From the NCBI RefSeq assembly GCF_014203365.1, contig NZ_JACHIS010000001.1, positions 3,286,001-3,350,000 of the forward strand: a DNA stretch of 64,000 nucleotides, written 5' to 3'. The notes under the pieces are model-generated. The model was given only the letters and a program-made list of their open reading frames with translations. It ran no database searches and had not been told where the DNA came from. Below are positions 9,270 to 18,011 of the stretch, piece after piece. This DNA is from Actinoalloteichus hymeniacidonis (GTDB lineage: Bacteria; Actinomycetota; Actinomycetes; Mycobacteriales; Pseudonocardiaceae). The position numbers were made by a program, and so were the translations under genes. Numbering within the stretch: position 1 is the stretch's first letter; the number at the start of each line of letters is the position of its first letter.

Positions 9270-9327
9270 GACGACGATCAGCGAACCGCTCGATGACGAC
9301 AACGACCCGTAGTGCTCTGCGAGCAGC

Positions 9328-10365
9328 TCAACCCCTGGTGTCCTCCGCTGCCCGCGCCGTCGGAGTGGTCTGACCGAACACCCAGGGATTGGCCTCGCAC
9401 TGGGCGAGGAACTCGCCGGGGAAACCCACCTCGAACCTCGCGGCCGCCGACAGCCGACGCACCGCCTCGGCAGACAGAACCAGTCCCGCCGCCCCGAGAT
9501 TCTCGGTGAGCTGCTCGACGTTACGAGCACCCACGATCGGATGCACCCCGGCGAACCGCGACCGCGTCCACGCGAGCGCGACCTGCGCCGCACCGACGCC
9601 CAACTCCTCGGCCACCGCCAGCACCTCCCGGGCCACGGTGTGATCGACCTCGGTCAACGACTCGGCATCGACCCGAGTCGCGACAGCGGCGTCGCCGACA
9701 GAACGACGGCCACCACTGAACTTCCCGGACAGCACCCCACCCGCCAACGGCCCCCACGCGGCCACGCTCAGACCAAGGGCCTCGGCCATCGGCAACAGCT
9801 CTCGCTCGGCATCCCGCCGCAGCAGGTTGTACGGCAGCTGCACCGCCGCGAACGCCGTCCAATCCCGCCACTGCGCAAGGGTGTTCGCCCGACTGATCAA
9901 CCACGCGGGCGCGTCCGAGATCCCGACGTAGAGGATCTTGCCCGCCCGCACGGCATCATCCAAAGCGCGCATCGTCTCCTCGATCGGCGTATGCCGATCC
10001 CACAGATGCACCCAGTACAGATCGAGATAGTCGGTACGCAGTCGCCGAAGGCTCTGTTCCAAGGACGACACCAGGTTCTTGCGGTGATTGCCCGCGGCAT
10101 TCGGATCGGTCTGATCACGCGAGATCGTGTATTTGCTCGACAACACGAAACGATCTCGACGACCCGCCAACAACTCCCCCAGTATCTGCTCGCTCTGGCC
10201 ATAGGCGGAGGCGGTGTCGATCACATTGCCGCCAGCCTCCGCATAGGCGTCCAGCATCGCCCGATACTCGCCGATCGCATCCCCCTCGTTCTCGTAGAAG
10301 GACATCGCACCGAAGAACAACTCGGACACCCGCAGCCCACTGCGGCCCAACAAACGATGACGCAC
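9328..10365 (-). CDS. Aldo/keto reductase
   Basis: NAD(P)H-dependent TIM-barrel reductase of 345 aa acting on aldehydes or ketones; physiological substrate unknown. The catalytic tetrad is complete: Asp50, Tyr55 (DTASAYG), Lys78 (SSKY) and His120 (WVHLWD). The C-terminal cofactor signature IVGARNVEQLTENLGA is present. Length and order are normal for the MGL-tail/YhdN-like branch. It is the second gene of a two-gene unit: the PPOX gene ends 30 bp upstream on the same strand. A divergent XRE regulator faces that pair and may control it. Two hairpins follow the stop codon. Confidence 0.9.
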   Translation of the reverse strand: MRHRLLGRSGLRVSELFFGAMSFYENEGDAIGEYRAMLDAYAEAGGNVIDTASAYGQSEQILGELLAGRRDRFVLSSKYTISRDQTDPNAAGNHRKNLVSSLEQSLRRLRTDYLDLYWVHLWDRHTPIEETMRALDDAVRAGKILYVGISDAPAWLISRANTLAQWRDWTAFAAVQLPYNLLRRDAERELLPMAEALGLSVAAWGPLAGGVLSGKFSGGRRSVGDAAVATRVDAESLTEVDHTVAREVLAVAEELGVGAAQVALAWTRSRFAGVHPIVGARNVEQLTENLGAAGLVLSAEAVRRLSAAARFEVGFPGEFLAQCEANPWVFGQTTPTARAAEDTRG

Positions 10366-10395
10366 AGACGTTCCCCTCCTACCCCGCGCCGCCGA

Positions 10396-10845
10396 TCAGC
10401 CCCGACCCGCCGGAGTCACCGTGCGGGCCGCGAGATCGAAGGAGTCGCCGTCCAGTCCCCAGGACAACACCCGCCTCGGACGGATCACCATCCACGCCTC
10501 GTCGAACGGGAACGGCGCCGCCAACGCCAACCCCTTCGCAGGCCCGTCCCCCCACCTCGGCTCCGCCCGCCCACGAACCTCGATTCCCCTCGGCGCCCAC
10601 GGATCCACCGACGCGAGATCATCGACGAGGAACGACACATCGGGATTGCCCACCACATCACGGAACTTCTTACTGCCCGCCATCCCGCTGCCCGCCACCC
10701 CACCGATCACCAGAACGTCGTCCTCGGCGTCGAACAGCACCCCGACCGGTCGCACCGAGGGACGCCCATCCCCACCAACCGTGGCGAACCGCCCCAACGG
10801 CTGACTTCTGAGATACGCGATCTCGTTGCTGGTGAATACGCTCAT
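10396..10845 (-). CDS. PPOX-class F420/flavin-dependent oxidoreductase
   Basis: Split beta-barrel protein of 149 aa. MSVFTSNEIAYLRSQPLGRFATVGGDGRPSVRPVGVLFDAEDD is the signature N-terminus of actinobacterial PPOX proteins that bind F420 or FMN; KKFRDVVGNPDVSFLVDDLA and GIEVRGRAE follow in the usual order. Its redox cofactor could be F420, because fbiC lies in the same window, but sequence alone does not decide between F420 and flavin. ATG 10845 has GAAGGG 8 nt upstream; the longer frame is not family-like. It starts the operon with the aldo/keto reductase and is divergent from the XRE regulator, 110 bp apart. Confidence 0.85.
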   Translation of the reverse strand: MSVFTSNEIAYLRSQPLGRFATVGGDGRPSVRPVGVLFDAEDDVLVIGGVAGSGMAGSKKFRDVVGNPDVSFLVDDLASVDPWAPRGIEVRGRAEPRWGDGPAKGLALAAPFPFDEAWMVIRPRRVLSWGLDGDSFDLAARTVTPAGRG

Positions 10846-10955
10846 GACACCGACCCTTCTCGATCGGCCACCCCGTAACCAGACCGCGCCGAGACCAGCC
10901 CCACCAGGGACACGATCGACGAAACCCGCCCTACGACACTGCCTAGGATCGACCG

Positions 10956-11771
10956 GTGGGCGAAAACGAGATGGGTGCCTTCCTCCGGGCACGACGAGAA
11001 GCAGTCACCCCGGCCGCCGTGGGCCTACCCGACGGAACACGACGCCGCACCCCCGGCCTCCGACGCGGCGAACTCGCCACGATCGCAGGAATCAGCGTCG
11101 AATACCTCACCCGACTCGAACAGGGCCGCGACCGTCGCCCCTCCACCGAGATCCTGGCCGCCCTCGCCGACGCCCTGCACCTCACCTCCGACGAACGCAT
11201 CCACCTGTACCGCCTCACCAAGACCGTCACCGGCAACGTCTGCCACGGCGGCGCCCCACCCAGCCGACCCCGAACCACCGTCCTGGCCCTACTGGCCCGG
11301 ATGGACCCGAGTCCGGCCGTGATCATGAACCCGCCCGGTGACCTACTCGCCCACAACACCGCATACCGGCGCCTCACCGAACCGACCGGACTCCTGGACG
11401 ACGAGACACCCAACCTCGCCCGCTTCGTCTTCACCGACCCCCGCGCACCCGAGGTGTTCCCCGAATGGGACCGCATCGCCGACGAACGCGCCGCAGACCT
11501 CTGGGCCGCCGCCTCACTCGGCGACGTGCCCTCGGCACGCCTGGCCGAGGAACTCTCCATCGCCGCGGGGACGAGCTTCAGCGACCGCTTCCGATCACCG
11601 GCCGCGCTCCCCGCCCGCACCGGAACACACCAGTGGGCCCACCCCACCGCAGGCACCCTGACCCTGCCCTACGAAACCCTGGAGATCCCCGACTCCGACG
11701 AACAACGCCTCCTGGTCTACCTCCCCGCCGACGAGAACACCGCCGCACTGGACCAGCTCACCCAGCCCTAG
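10956..11771 (+). CDS. XRE-family regulator with MmyB-like ligand-binding domain
   Basis: Transcription factor of 271 aa, GTG start. Residues 10-75 are a Cro/C1 helix-turn-helix (RGELATIAGISVEYLTRLEQGRDRRPSTEILAALADAL). The rest is the PAS-like MmyB ligand-binding domain (PAVIMNPPGDLLAHNTAYRRL ... PNLARFVFTDPRAPEVFPEWDRIADERAADL), a pair very common in actinomycetes next to short-chain or aldo/keto reductases. It is divergent from the PPOX-aldo/keto reductase unit and I infer that it regulates that unit, probably in response to a small lipophilic ligand. An AraC-type regulator follows 60 bp downstream on the same strand. Confidence 0.88.
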   Translation: MGENEMGAFLRARREAVTPAAVGLPDGTRRRTPGLRRGELATIAGISVEYLTRLEQGRDRRPSTEILAALADALHLTSDERIHLYRLTKTVTGNVCHGGAPPSRPRTTVLALLARMDPSPAVIMNPPGDLLAHNTAYRRLTEPTGLLDDETPNLARFVFTDPRAPEVFPEWDRIADERAADLWAAASLGDVPSARLAEELSIAAGTSFSDRFRSPAALPARTGTHQWAHPTAGTLTLPYETLEIPDSDEQRLLVYLPADENTAALDQLTQP

Positions 11772-11831
11772 CTGCCCACCAGACAACCACCGAACGGCAC
11801 CGTCTTCACCCGGAGAGGATCAAGGCCGCCC

Positions 11832-12518
11832 GTGTACCGGGAACAACGACCGCCACCACGACTACGCGGCCTGGTCCGCTGCCTATGGCAAGCACAAGAA
11901 CCCACGGCGCGACTGATCATCCCCGACGGGTGCCTCGACCTCATCGTGACCGACGACCGAGTCTTCATCGCGGGCCCCGACACCCGATCCTGGCAGTCCG
12001 CCCTGCCACCGAACACGATGATCACCGGCCTGCGCTTCCAACCCGGCCAGGCCACCCGCGCCCTCGGTGTTCCCGCCGATGCGCTGCGAGATCGCCGCGT
12101 GGACCTCGCGGAACTCTGGGGAACCCACGGCGCGGCCCTGACCCGCCGATTGCAGGACGACCCCGACGCACTATCCGCGATCATCGCCCACCGACCCATC
12201 GCCCGACCCGACCCCGAACTGCGCGAGGTGCTGGCACGCATCGACGCAGGCGCAACACCGGTGTCCTCGGTGATCGCCGAGATCGCGTTGAGCGAGCGGC
12301 AACTGCGCCGCCGCTTCACCGCAGCCGTCGGCTACGGCCCCGCCACCTACCGCAGGATCAGCCGACTGCACCGGGCGATCGATCGGGCAAGGCACGCCAC
12401 GACCACATCCCTGGCCGAGATCGCCGCCGAAGCGGGCTACGCCGACCAGGCCCACCTCAATCGCGACTGCCGGGAACTCACCGGTCGGACACCGGCCACC
12501 CTCCTACGACGAGACTGA
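11832..12518 (+). CDS. AraC-family transcriptional regulator
   Basis: Regulator of 228 aa, GTG start. The N-terminal part (MYREQRPPPRLRGLVRCLWQ ... IIPDGCLDLIV ... ITGLRFQPGQATRALGVPADAL) matches the DUF6597 sensor domain of short AraC proteins. The C-terminal 90 residues hold two helix-turn-helix units: ISERQLRRRF-type helix (ALSERQLRRRFTAAVGYGPATYRRISRL) and SLAEIAAEAGYADQAHLNRDCRELTGRTPATLL. It is likely co-transcribed with the XRE gene. The beta-lactamase gene converges with it across 38 bp, so the two are not co-regulated from one promoter. Confidence 0.87.
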   Translation: MYREQRPPPRLRGLVRCLWQAQEPTARLIIPDGCLDLIVTDDRVFIAGPDTRSWQSALPPNTMITGLRFQPGQATRALGVPADALRDRRVDLAELWGTHGAALTRRLQDDPDALSAIIAHRPIARPDPELREVLARIDAGATPVSSVIAEIALSERQLRRRFTAAVGYGPATYRRISRLHRAIDRARHATTTSLAEIAAEAGYADQAHLNRDCRELTGRTPATLLRRD

Positions 12519-12556
12519 CCCACCCACCACGTCGGGCGCGCAGGCGCCGCTGGAGG

Positions 12557-13507
12557 TCAGTCGGTCGCCCCGAGCGCCCCGGCCACGATCGCCGTCGCCG
12601 CCGCCACCGTCGCCCGGCCCGTCGTGGACTCCGGATCATCCGGCGCGGTGTACACGGCGATCACCCACGGATCGGCCTCCGGCGGCCACACCACGGCGAT
12701 GTCGTTGATCTCACCCAGCGAGCCCGACCCGGTCTTGTCGCCGACCTGCCAATCGGCGGGCAGCCCCGCCCGGATCTGCTCGTCGCCGGTGGTATTGGCC
12801 CGCAGCCACCCGACCAGCAGTTCTCGCCCGGTCTCGTCCAACCCCGCACCCAGCGCGAGCTCCCGAAGATCGACGGCCATCTGCTCCGGCGTCGAGGTGT
12901 CCCGTTCGTCCCCTGGCGCACCCACGTTCAGCTCCGGCTCCATCCGATCCACCCGGGTGTGCTCATCGCCGAGTGACCGGCAGAAGTCCGTGACCCCGTC
13001 GGGGCCGCCCACCAGCTCCATCAACAGATTCATCGCCGTGTTGTCGCTGACCGTGATCGCCGCATCGCACAAGGCCGACACCGTCATGCCATCCGCGACA
13101 TGCTGCGCGGTCACCGGCGCATACTCCAGCACCTGCGACTGGTCGTACTGCACGACACGCTCCATCAGCTCCGGCTCCGTGACCCGCAACCGCAGCACCG
13201 CGGCCACCGCCAACACCTTCGCAGTCGAGCACAACAGGAACCGCTCCTGCGCGCGATGGCCGATCGAGTTCCCCGAACCGGTGTCCACCGCGTACACCCC
13301 GAGCCTGCCCCCGAACTCCGCCTCCAACGCGGCGAGCTCCGCCTCGACCGCAGCCGTGTCCACCGAGGACGGCACCGGCGAAGAAGACCGTCCCGACGGC
13401 GACGACACGGACTCCGAGGTCGCCGAACACCCCAGCACGGTCGCACCCACCGCCGACAACCCGCCGATCAACAACACCCGGCGAGCAACTTCCCGTCCCA
13501 ACACCAC
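12557..13507 (-). CDS. Class A beta-lactamase, lipoprotein form
   Basis: Exported serine beta-lactamase of 316 aa hydrolysing the beta-lactam ring. All class A motifs are present: Ser-x-x-Lys (CSTAK, near residue 95), SDN (VSDNTA), the Glu166-type ExxLN (EPELN) and KTG (DKTGSG). The N-terminus is a lipoprotein signal, RRVLLIGGLSAVGATVLGC, with lipobox Cys, so it is probably anchored on the outer face of the membrane. Three in-frame GTGs follow AGGAGG; the one at 13507 is 6 nt away, and 13504 is equally possible. It is divergent from the GNAT gene. No BlaR/BlaI pair is nearby. Confidence 0.93.
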   Translation of the reverse strand: MVLGREVARRVLLIGGLSAVGATVLGCSATSESVSSPSGRSSSPVPSSVDTAAVEAELAALEAEFGGRLGVYAVDTGSGNSIGHRAQERFLLCSTAKVLAVAAVLRLRVTEPELMERVVQYDQSQVLEYAPVTAQHVADGMTVSALCDAAITVSDNTAMNLLMELVGGPDGVTDFCRSLGDEHTRVDRMEPELNVGAPGDERDTSTPEQMAVDLRELALGAGLDETGRELLVGWLRANTTGDEQIRAGLPADWQVGDKTGSGSLGEINDIAVVWPPEADPWVIAVYTAPDDPESTTGRATVAAATAIVAGALGATD

Positions 13508-13760
13508 GAACACCCTCCTGAAGCGAATACCGACTCCTCGACACTACGTCGCCGCCACCGGAGGAAACCGACAACCGCGACCCGGCGTACCCGTCCGCGA
13601 ACCCCGGCCGGCTCGCACACCACGGCCAGCCAAGCCGCCCTCGTCGCCACCGGGCGTCGTGCACCGACGCCCCACAGGAGGTGACCCGGATCTCCGGCGC
13701 TCGTACAGTCGAAGCAACATCGACTTCGGCGACGAAGACCACCGGCGTCAGGAGGCCCCC

Positions 13761-14423
13761 ATCCGCACCCCAACACCGCTCATCCGTCCCTACCGGACGA
13801 GCGACCGCGATGCCGTCTACGACGTCTGCCTACGCACCGCCGACAAGGGCGGCGACGCCACCGGCCTCTACGAGGACCCCGAACTCATCTCGAACGCCTT
13901 CGCCGGGCCCTACCTGCACCTCGAACCCGACCTGGCCTTCGTCCTGGACGACGGCCAGCGCGCCGTCGGCTATGTCATCGGCACCGCCGACACCACACGC
14001 TTCGCCTCGGCCTTCGCCCGCGAATGGCTTCCGCTGGTCACCCATCGGCACCCGCCTCCGCCACCCCGGCCCAGCACCCCGGACGAGGAGATTCGGGCAC
14101 TGTTGCACCATCCGGAGCGGATGGTGCACGCCGCGCTGGCCGACTATCCCGCCCATCTCCACATCGACCTACTACCGCAGGCACAGCGGGCCGGGCACGG
14201 CCGTGCGCTGATCGCAACCCTGTTCACCGCGCTGCGGGCTCGCGGTGTTGCGCGCGTGCACCTGGGCATGATGCCGGAGAACCGGGCGGCCCGGGCGTTC
14301 TACGATCGACTGGGGTTCCGAGAGCTCGTCGTCCCCGGCGAACCGAGGGGCACCTACCTGGGCCGGACCACGGAACTCCCGGTCAGACCGACAGAGACGT
14401 CGGCGACCATCCACACCGGCTGA
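13761..14423 (+). CDS. GNAT N-acetyltransferase with an apparent ATC start
   Basis: Acetyl-CoA-dependent acetyltransferase of 220 aa. TPLIRPYRTSDRDAVYDVCLRTADKGGDATGLY is the typical N-terminus of an actinobacterial GNAT family; the acetyl-CoA loop is LLPQAQRAGHGRALIATLF, and HLGMMPENRAARAFYDRLGFREL completes the fold. Substrate unknown. The start is odd: AGGAGG at 13750-13755 is followed 5 nt later by ATC at 13761, exactly where the family begins, and no ATG, GTG or TTG lies nearby in frame. The nearest normal in-frame start is GTG 13659, which would add 34 unrelated residues. It converges with the serine hydrolase gene. Confidence 0.8.
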   Translation: MRTPTPLIRPYRTSDRDAVYDVCLRTADKGGDATGLYEDPELISNAFAGPYLHLEPDLAFVLDDGQRAVGYVIGTADTTRFASAFAREWLPLVTHRHPPPPPRPSTPDEEIRALLHHPERMVHAALADYPAHLHIDLLPQAQRAGHGRALIATLFTALRARGVARVHLGMMPENRAARAFYDRLGFRELVVPGEPRGTYLGRTTELPVRPTETSATIHTG

Positions 14424-14443
14424 CCGAGAGTCACTCGTGGAGG

Positions 14444-14467
14444 ATCAGCCCCCGTTGCGGGGCTGAT
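14444..14467. terminator. Hairpin overlapping the end of the serine hydrolase gene
   Basis: ATCAGCCCC at 14444-14452, loop CGTTGC, and the exact complement at 14459-14467. It lies between convergent genes and includes the stop region of the minus-strand gene, so it probably ends both transcripts. Confidence 0.6.
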
Positions 14468-15473
14468 ACCGGGGAATGTCCAGTTTGGGCTTCGGGCTAC
14501 TCAGCGGCGTGACCGAGTCGAGGAACACCCGCCCCATCACCGAACGAGCCTGCACCACCGGGTGGGTGGCGCCGAAATCGTCCGCGCCCTCGGAACCCCG
14601 AGCGAACAACGAGTAGGTCAACACGGGTGCGCCGTCGACATCGAAGATCACGCCCGCTTCATTGCGCCCGTCGGCGAACCAACCCGCCTTCGTCGCCACC
14701 CGCAACCGCTCGGCGGAGGACATCTCCCGCCGGATCCCGTCGGTGAACGCCACCGGAGCCCGCAGCGTGTTCAACAGGAACTCGGTGGACTCCGGCGACA
14801 GAACACTCCCCGCCACCAAGGCATTCACCAGGTCGTGGGTCTCACGTGGTGTCGTCGTGCCGAGGAAGAAGCGATTCGGATTCTCGACGGGAACCACCTG
14901 GGTCTGCGGGAAACCCTTGGCGACCAGGATCTCGTTCAATTCCGCTGCCGGGCACACCAGACCGCATAACCGGACCGAGGTGTTGTCCGACACGGTCAAC
15001 AACACGGCCAGGGCATGGCCCACGGTCACCAGACTCGGATAGGCGCCATCGAGGTGGAAGATCCCGTCCACATCGTCGACGACGATGTCCGCCGACACCT
15101 CCAGCTGCTGGTCGAGGCTGATCAGGCCCCGGTCGACCTTGTCCAGCACGGCGACAGCCACCGCGATCTTGTTCACGCTGTACGCCTCGACCACCTCATC
15201 GGCGGCCTCCTCCACGGCGGGCACGGCCGTTCCCGCCGCGTCGACGACCGTGACCAGCGAGTTCCACACCCCGCCCGCCCGAACCGACTCCGTCTGGTAC
15301 ACCTCGGCCACCGCATTGGACGCCGACGCAGCCGAGACCACGCCCCTGGTCTGACGGGCGACGCCTGCTTCCTGAGCGGTCGCGGTCAACGAGGTTCCCC
15401 ACACCGTGCTCGCCGCCGCGACCGTACCCAGGCCCCAGCTCAACGCAGCCCGACGATTCAGATTCGCTGCCAC
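14445..15473 (-). CDS. Tat-exported beta-lactamase-like serine hydrolase
   Basis: Exported protein of 342 aa of the beta-lactamase/DD-peptidase fold. The GTG start at 15473 has AGGAG 9 nt upstream and yields a twin-arginine signal (NRRAALSWGLGTVAAAST). Ser99-Val-Asn-Lys102 supplies the nucleophile and base, and SDN is at 162-164. The third motif is KAG (TKAGWFADG) rather than KTG, and I see no clear ExxLN. It therefore resembles the beta-lactamase2 group (serine hydrolase, PF13354) more than an efficient beta-lactamase. Periplasmic peptidoglycan or ester substrates are possible. A class A beta-lactamage-type gene lies 0.9 kb away on the same strand, separated by the GNAT gene. Confidence 0.8.
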   Translation of the reverse strand: MAANLNRRAALSWGLGTVAAASTVWGTSLTATAQEAGVARQTRGVVSAASASNAVAEVYQTESVRAGGVWNSLVTVVDAAGTAVPAVEEAADEVVEAYSVNKIAVAVAVLDKVDRGLISLDQQLEVSADIVVDDVDGIFHLDGAYPSLVTVGHALAVLLTVSDNTSVRLCGLVCPAAELNEILVAKGFPQTQVVPVENPNRFFLGTTTPRETHDLVNALVAGSVLSPESTEFLLNTLRAPVAFTDGIRREMSSAERLRVATKAGWFADGRNEAGVIFDVDGAPVLTYSLFARGSEGADDFGATHPVVQARSVMGRVFLDSVTPLSSPKPKLDIPRYQPRNGG

Positions 15474-15594
15474 ATCGTTCCTCTCCTCGAAGAAATGATG
15501 AGCGAATCCAATCACGAGCGAATTTCACGTACTTCGGCGCCATTGAACCGACTAATCCCCCGAAGAACGACAAACAGCACCCGAAAGTCAATAC

Positions 15595-16137
15595 CTACAA
15601 TTCGCCCACTGCGGCGACCCTGGACCGCTCCAATTCCAACAACGATTCCTTACGCTTCATGCCACCGCCATACCCCGTCAACGAACCGTTCGCACCGACC
15701 ACCCGATGACACGGCACGATGATCGAGATCGGGTTCCGCCCGTTCGCCGCCCCCACCGCACGCGACGCCGTCGGCCGACCCAACTGCTCGGCGACCCACC
15801 CATACGACACCGTCTCGCCATACGGGATCTCCCGCAACACCGACCACACCTCATGCTGAAACGGCGTGCCCTGCGGCGCCGTCGGCAGATCGAACTCGGT
15901 ACGCCGCCCCTCGAAGTACTCCGTCAACTGCGCGATGCAATTCGTGAACACCTCGGCGTTCTCCGCACCGAACGTCTCCCACGCAGGCCGATGCCGATGC
16001 TCGGCCATGTACACGCCGCACAACGCACCGCCCGCCGCCACCAACGTCATCGGCCCCAACGGGCTCTCCATCACCGTATGCACCCGCTGCACAACCCCGG
16101 CCTGCACCATCGTCTGCTCTCTCACCATTCGTTCCAT
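15595..16137 (-). CDS. ogt: Methylated-DNA--protein-cysteine S-methyltransferase
   Basis: Suicide DNA repair protein of 180 aa that moves the alkyl group from O6-alkylguanine or O4-alkylthymine to its own cysteine. The active site is IVPCHRV with Cys143, followed by the family tail GSLTGYGGGMKRKESLLELE; FQHEVWSVLREIPYGETVSYG and ASRAVGAANGRNPI are the DNA-binding and Asn-hinge parts. ATG 16137 has an AGGAAAG site. It lies 25 bp downstream of the Ada-AlkA gene on the same strand and is almost certainly co-transcribed, forming an adaptive-response operon for alkylation damage. Confidence 0.95.
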   Translation of the reverse strand: MERMVREQTMVQAGVVQRVHTVMESPLGPMTLVAAGGALCGVYMAEHRHRPAWETFGAENAEVFTNCIAQLTEYFEGRRTEFDLPTAPQGTPFQHEVWSVLREIPYGETVSYGWVAEQLGRPTASRAVGAANGRNPISIIVPCHRVVGANGSLTGYGGGMKRKESLLELERSRVAAVGEL

Positions 16138-16162
16138 CGACACTTTCCTCACCACCGCCACC

Positions 16163-17650
16163 TCACACGGTGGTCGACTCCGCACCCGGCAAGACATTGA
16201 TCGGATGCTCACCCACCCCCCACAGGTGTTGAACCGCATACGCCCGCCACGGACGCCACACCGCCGACCGCTCGACCAACCCCGCCGGACTGACCGGCAG
16301 ACCCAACTCGCGCGCCGCCGCCCGCACCCCCAGATCCGTCGCCACGAACGCATCGGGATCCCCCAGCGCACGCATGGCGATCGACTCCACCGTCCACGGC
16401 CCCAACCCCGGCAACGCCGACAGACCCGCACGCGCCCGATCCCAATCCGCGCCGACATCCAAGGCCAACTCCCCCGACGCCAACACCGACACCAGAGCCG
16501 CCAACGCCCGCCGCCGAGCCCGCGGAAACGCCAAGGTCTCCGGATCCACCTCGCACAACGCCGCAGGCTCCGGGAACAACCAACCCAGCCCACCCTCCGA
16601 ATCCGTCACCGGAGTCCCACAAGAACGCACCAACCGACCGGCATGCGTCCGCGCCGCCGCCGTCGACACCTGCTGCCCGAGCACCGCCCGCACCGCGAAC
16701 TCCGCGCCATCCACCGCCCGAGGCACCCGCCGCCCAGGCGCGGCAGCCACCAAGGGCGCCAACACCGGATCAGCCGACAACTGCTCGTCCACCGCAACCG
16801 GATCGGCATCCAGATCCAACAACCACCGACACCGACTGATCGCCATCGACAGATCCCGCAGATCGGTCAACATCAACCGGGCCACCACATGGCCGGGCCC
16901 CGGACGCAACGCCACCACCCCCGGACCATGCGGCAACCGCAACGTTCGCCGATACGCACCGTCGCGCCACTCCTCCACACCCGGCACCGCGGTCGCCACC
17001 AGATGCCCGAACAGGTTGTCCGGCCACAACGGCGCCCGAAACGGCAACCGCACCGTCAACGCCCCCGGCACACCCAACGACACACCACCGGCAGCCCGCC
17101 GACGCAACTCCGACGGCGACGTGGCAAACACCTCCTGAACCGTGTCGTTGAACGACCGGATACTGCCGAACCCCGCCGACGCCGCCACCTCACCCATCGG
17201 CAACGCACTCGTCTCGATCAACACCCGAGCCGCCTGCGCCCGCTGAGCACGCGCCAAAGCCAACGGGCCCGCCCCGACCTCGGCCAACAACGACCGCTCG
17301 ACCTGCCGCACGCTGTACCCGAGACGAGCCGCCAACCCAGGCACACCGTCCCGATCGACCACCCCGTCGGCGATCAGCCGCATCGCCCGCCCCACCACAT
17401 CGGCACGCACATTCCAGGCGGGCGAACCCGGCACCGCATCGGGTCGGCAACGCTTACACGCCCGAAACCCCGCCTGCTGGGCCGCCGCCGCCGTCGGCCA
17501 GAACCGCATGTGCTCCGCCTTCGGCGGCGGCACCGGACAACTCGGCCTGCAGTAGATACCCGTACTGGTCACCGCGGTGAAGAACCACCCGTCGAACCGC
17601 GCGTCCTTGGACCGCACCGCTCGTACACACCGCTCGACGTCCTCATGCAC
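16163..17650 (-). CDS. alkA: Ada-AraC-AlkA fusion: methyl sensor and 3-methyladenine DNA glycosylase
   Basis: Multifunctional alkylation-response protein of 495 aa. Domain 1 is the Ada zinc domain with Cys34, Cys38, Cys65 and Cys68 (GIYCRPSCP, CKRCRPD), which takes methyl groups from phosphotriesters. Domain 2 is an AraC helix-turn-helix (LGYSVRQVERSLLAEVGAGPLAL ... FGSIRSFNDTVQEVF). Domain 3 is AlkA: the N-terminal beta domain, then the HhH-GPD glycosylase with LPGLGPWTVESIAMRALG and the catalytic Asp in FVATDLGVR. This Ada-AlkA architecture is usual in actinobacteria, where methylated Ada activates its own operon with ogt. The GTG at 17650 gives VHEDVERCVRAV, the normal beginning; an in-frame ATG at 17725 is less likely. 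Confidence 0.93.
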   Translation of the reverse strand: MHEDVERCVRAVRSKDARFDGWFFTAVTSTGIYCRPSCPVPPPKAEHMRFWPTAAAAQQAGFRACKRCRPDAVPGSPAWNVRADVVGRAMRLIADGVVDRDGVPGLAARLGYSVRQVERSLLAEVGAGPLALARAQRAQAARVLIETSALPMGEVAASAGFGSIRSFNDTVQEVFATSPSELRRRAAGGVSLGVPGALTVRLPFRAPLWPDNLFGHLVATAVPGVEEWRDGAYRRTLRLPHGPGVVALRPGPGHVVARLMLTDLRDLSMAISRCRWLLDLDADPVAVDEQLSADPVLAPLVAAAPGRRVPRAVDGAEFAVRAVLGQQVSTAAARTHAGRLVRSCGTPVTDSEGGLGWLFPEPAALCEVDPETLAFPRARRRALAALVSVLASGELALDVGADWDRARAGLSALPGLGPWTVESIAMRALGDPDAFVATDLGVRAAARELGLPVSPAGLVERSAVWRPWRAYAVQHLWGVGEHPINVLPGAESTTV

Positions 17651-17946
17651 GCCGTAAGCATGCCCGGACCGCACCACCACAGCCGGCAGGAAAACGACAT
17701 GGCATGTGCACCCGACCCCACTCAAGGTCCGGCGACGCCAAGCCGAGACACGGGCGCGCCGTCATACCAAGCACGGACCCCCGCAGCACCGACCGGGCCG
17801 GAATATCCCCCCGGCCCGCCTCGTTGAACCGGAAGTCGATGCGGCGGTGTCCCCCGGGCTCACTACACCGCCGTCGCGGAATACCGGTCCGGCCGGAGCC
17901 GCGTTCGGACTCGCGCCGAGAGGCGACCCGCCGCATCGGCCCTCGT

Positions 17947-17978
17947 CGTGCCGAGCCCACCCCGACCGGCTCGGCACG
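17947..17978 (-). terminator. Hairpin downstream of the DUF364 gene
   Basis: CGTGCCGAGCC at 17947-17957, a 10-nt loop, and the exact complement at 17968-17978. It is 34 bp past the DUF364 stop. The rest of the 361-bp gap 17651-18011 shows no gene. Confidence 0.6.
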
Positions 17979-18011
17979 GCCCAGCCGCCGACGGAACCAC
18001 TTCCGGCCATG

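Larger units (their letters stand above)
8811..9327. other. Gene-poor structured intergenic region
   Basis: 517 bp between the aldo/keto reductase (ends at 9328) and the DUF4132 gene. It contains three hairpins: a 12-bp stem at 9051-9062/9089-9100 with a 26-nt loop, and the pair at 9193-9225 and 9239-9269. It also holds an AT-rich segment at 9168-9192. Open frames exist on both strands but are Arg/Trp-rich and look non-coding. Confidence 0.5.

Noticed and set aside
12624-14423. A 599-codon + strand frame across the beta-lactamase gene
   Set aside because: Its first two thirds are the antisense shadow of the beta-lactamase; only the GNAT part from about 13761 is protein-like.
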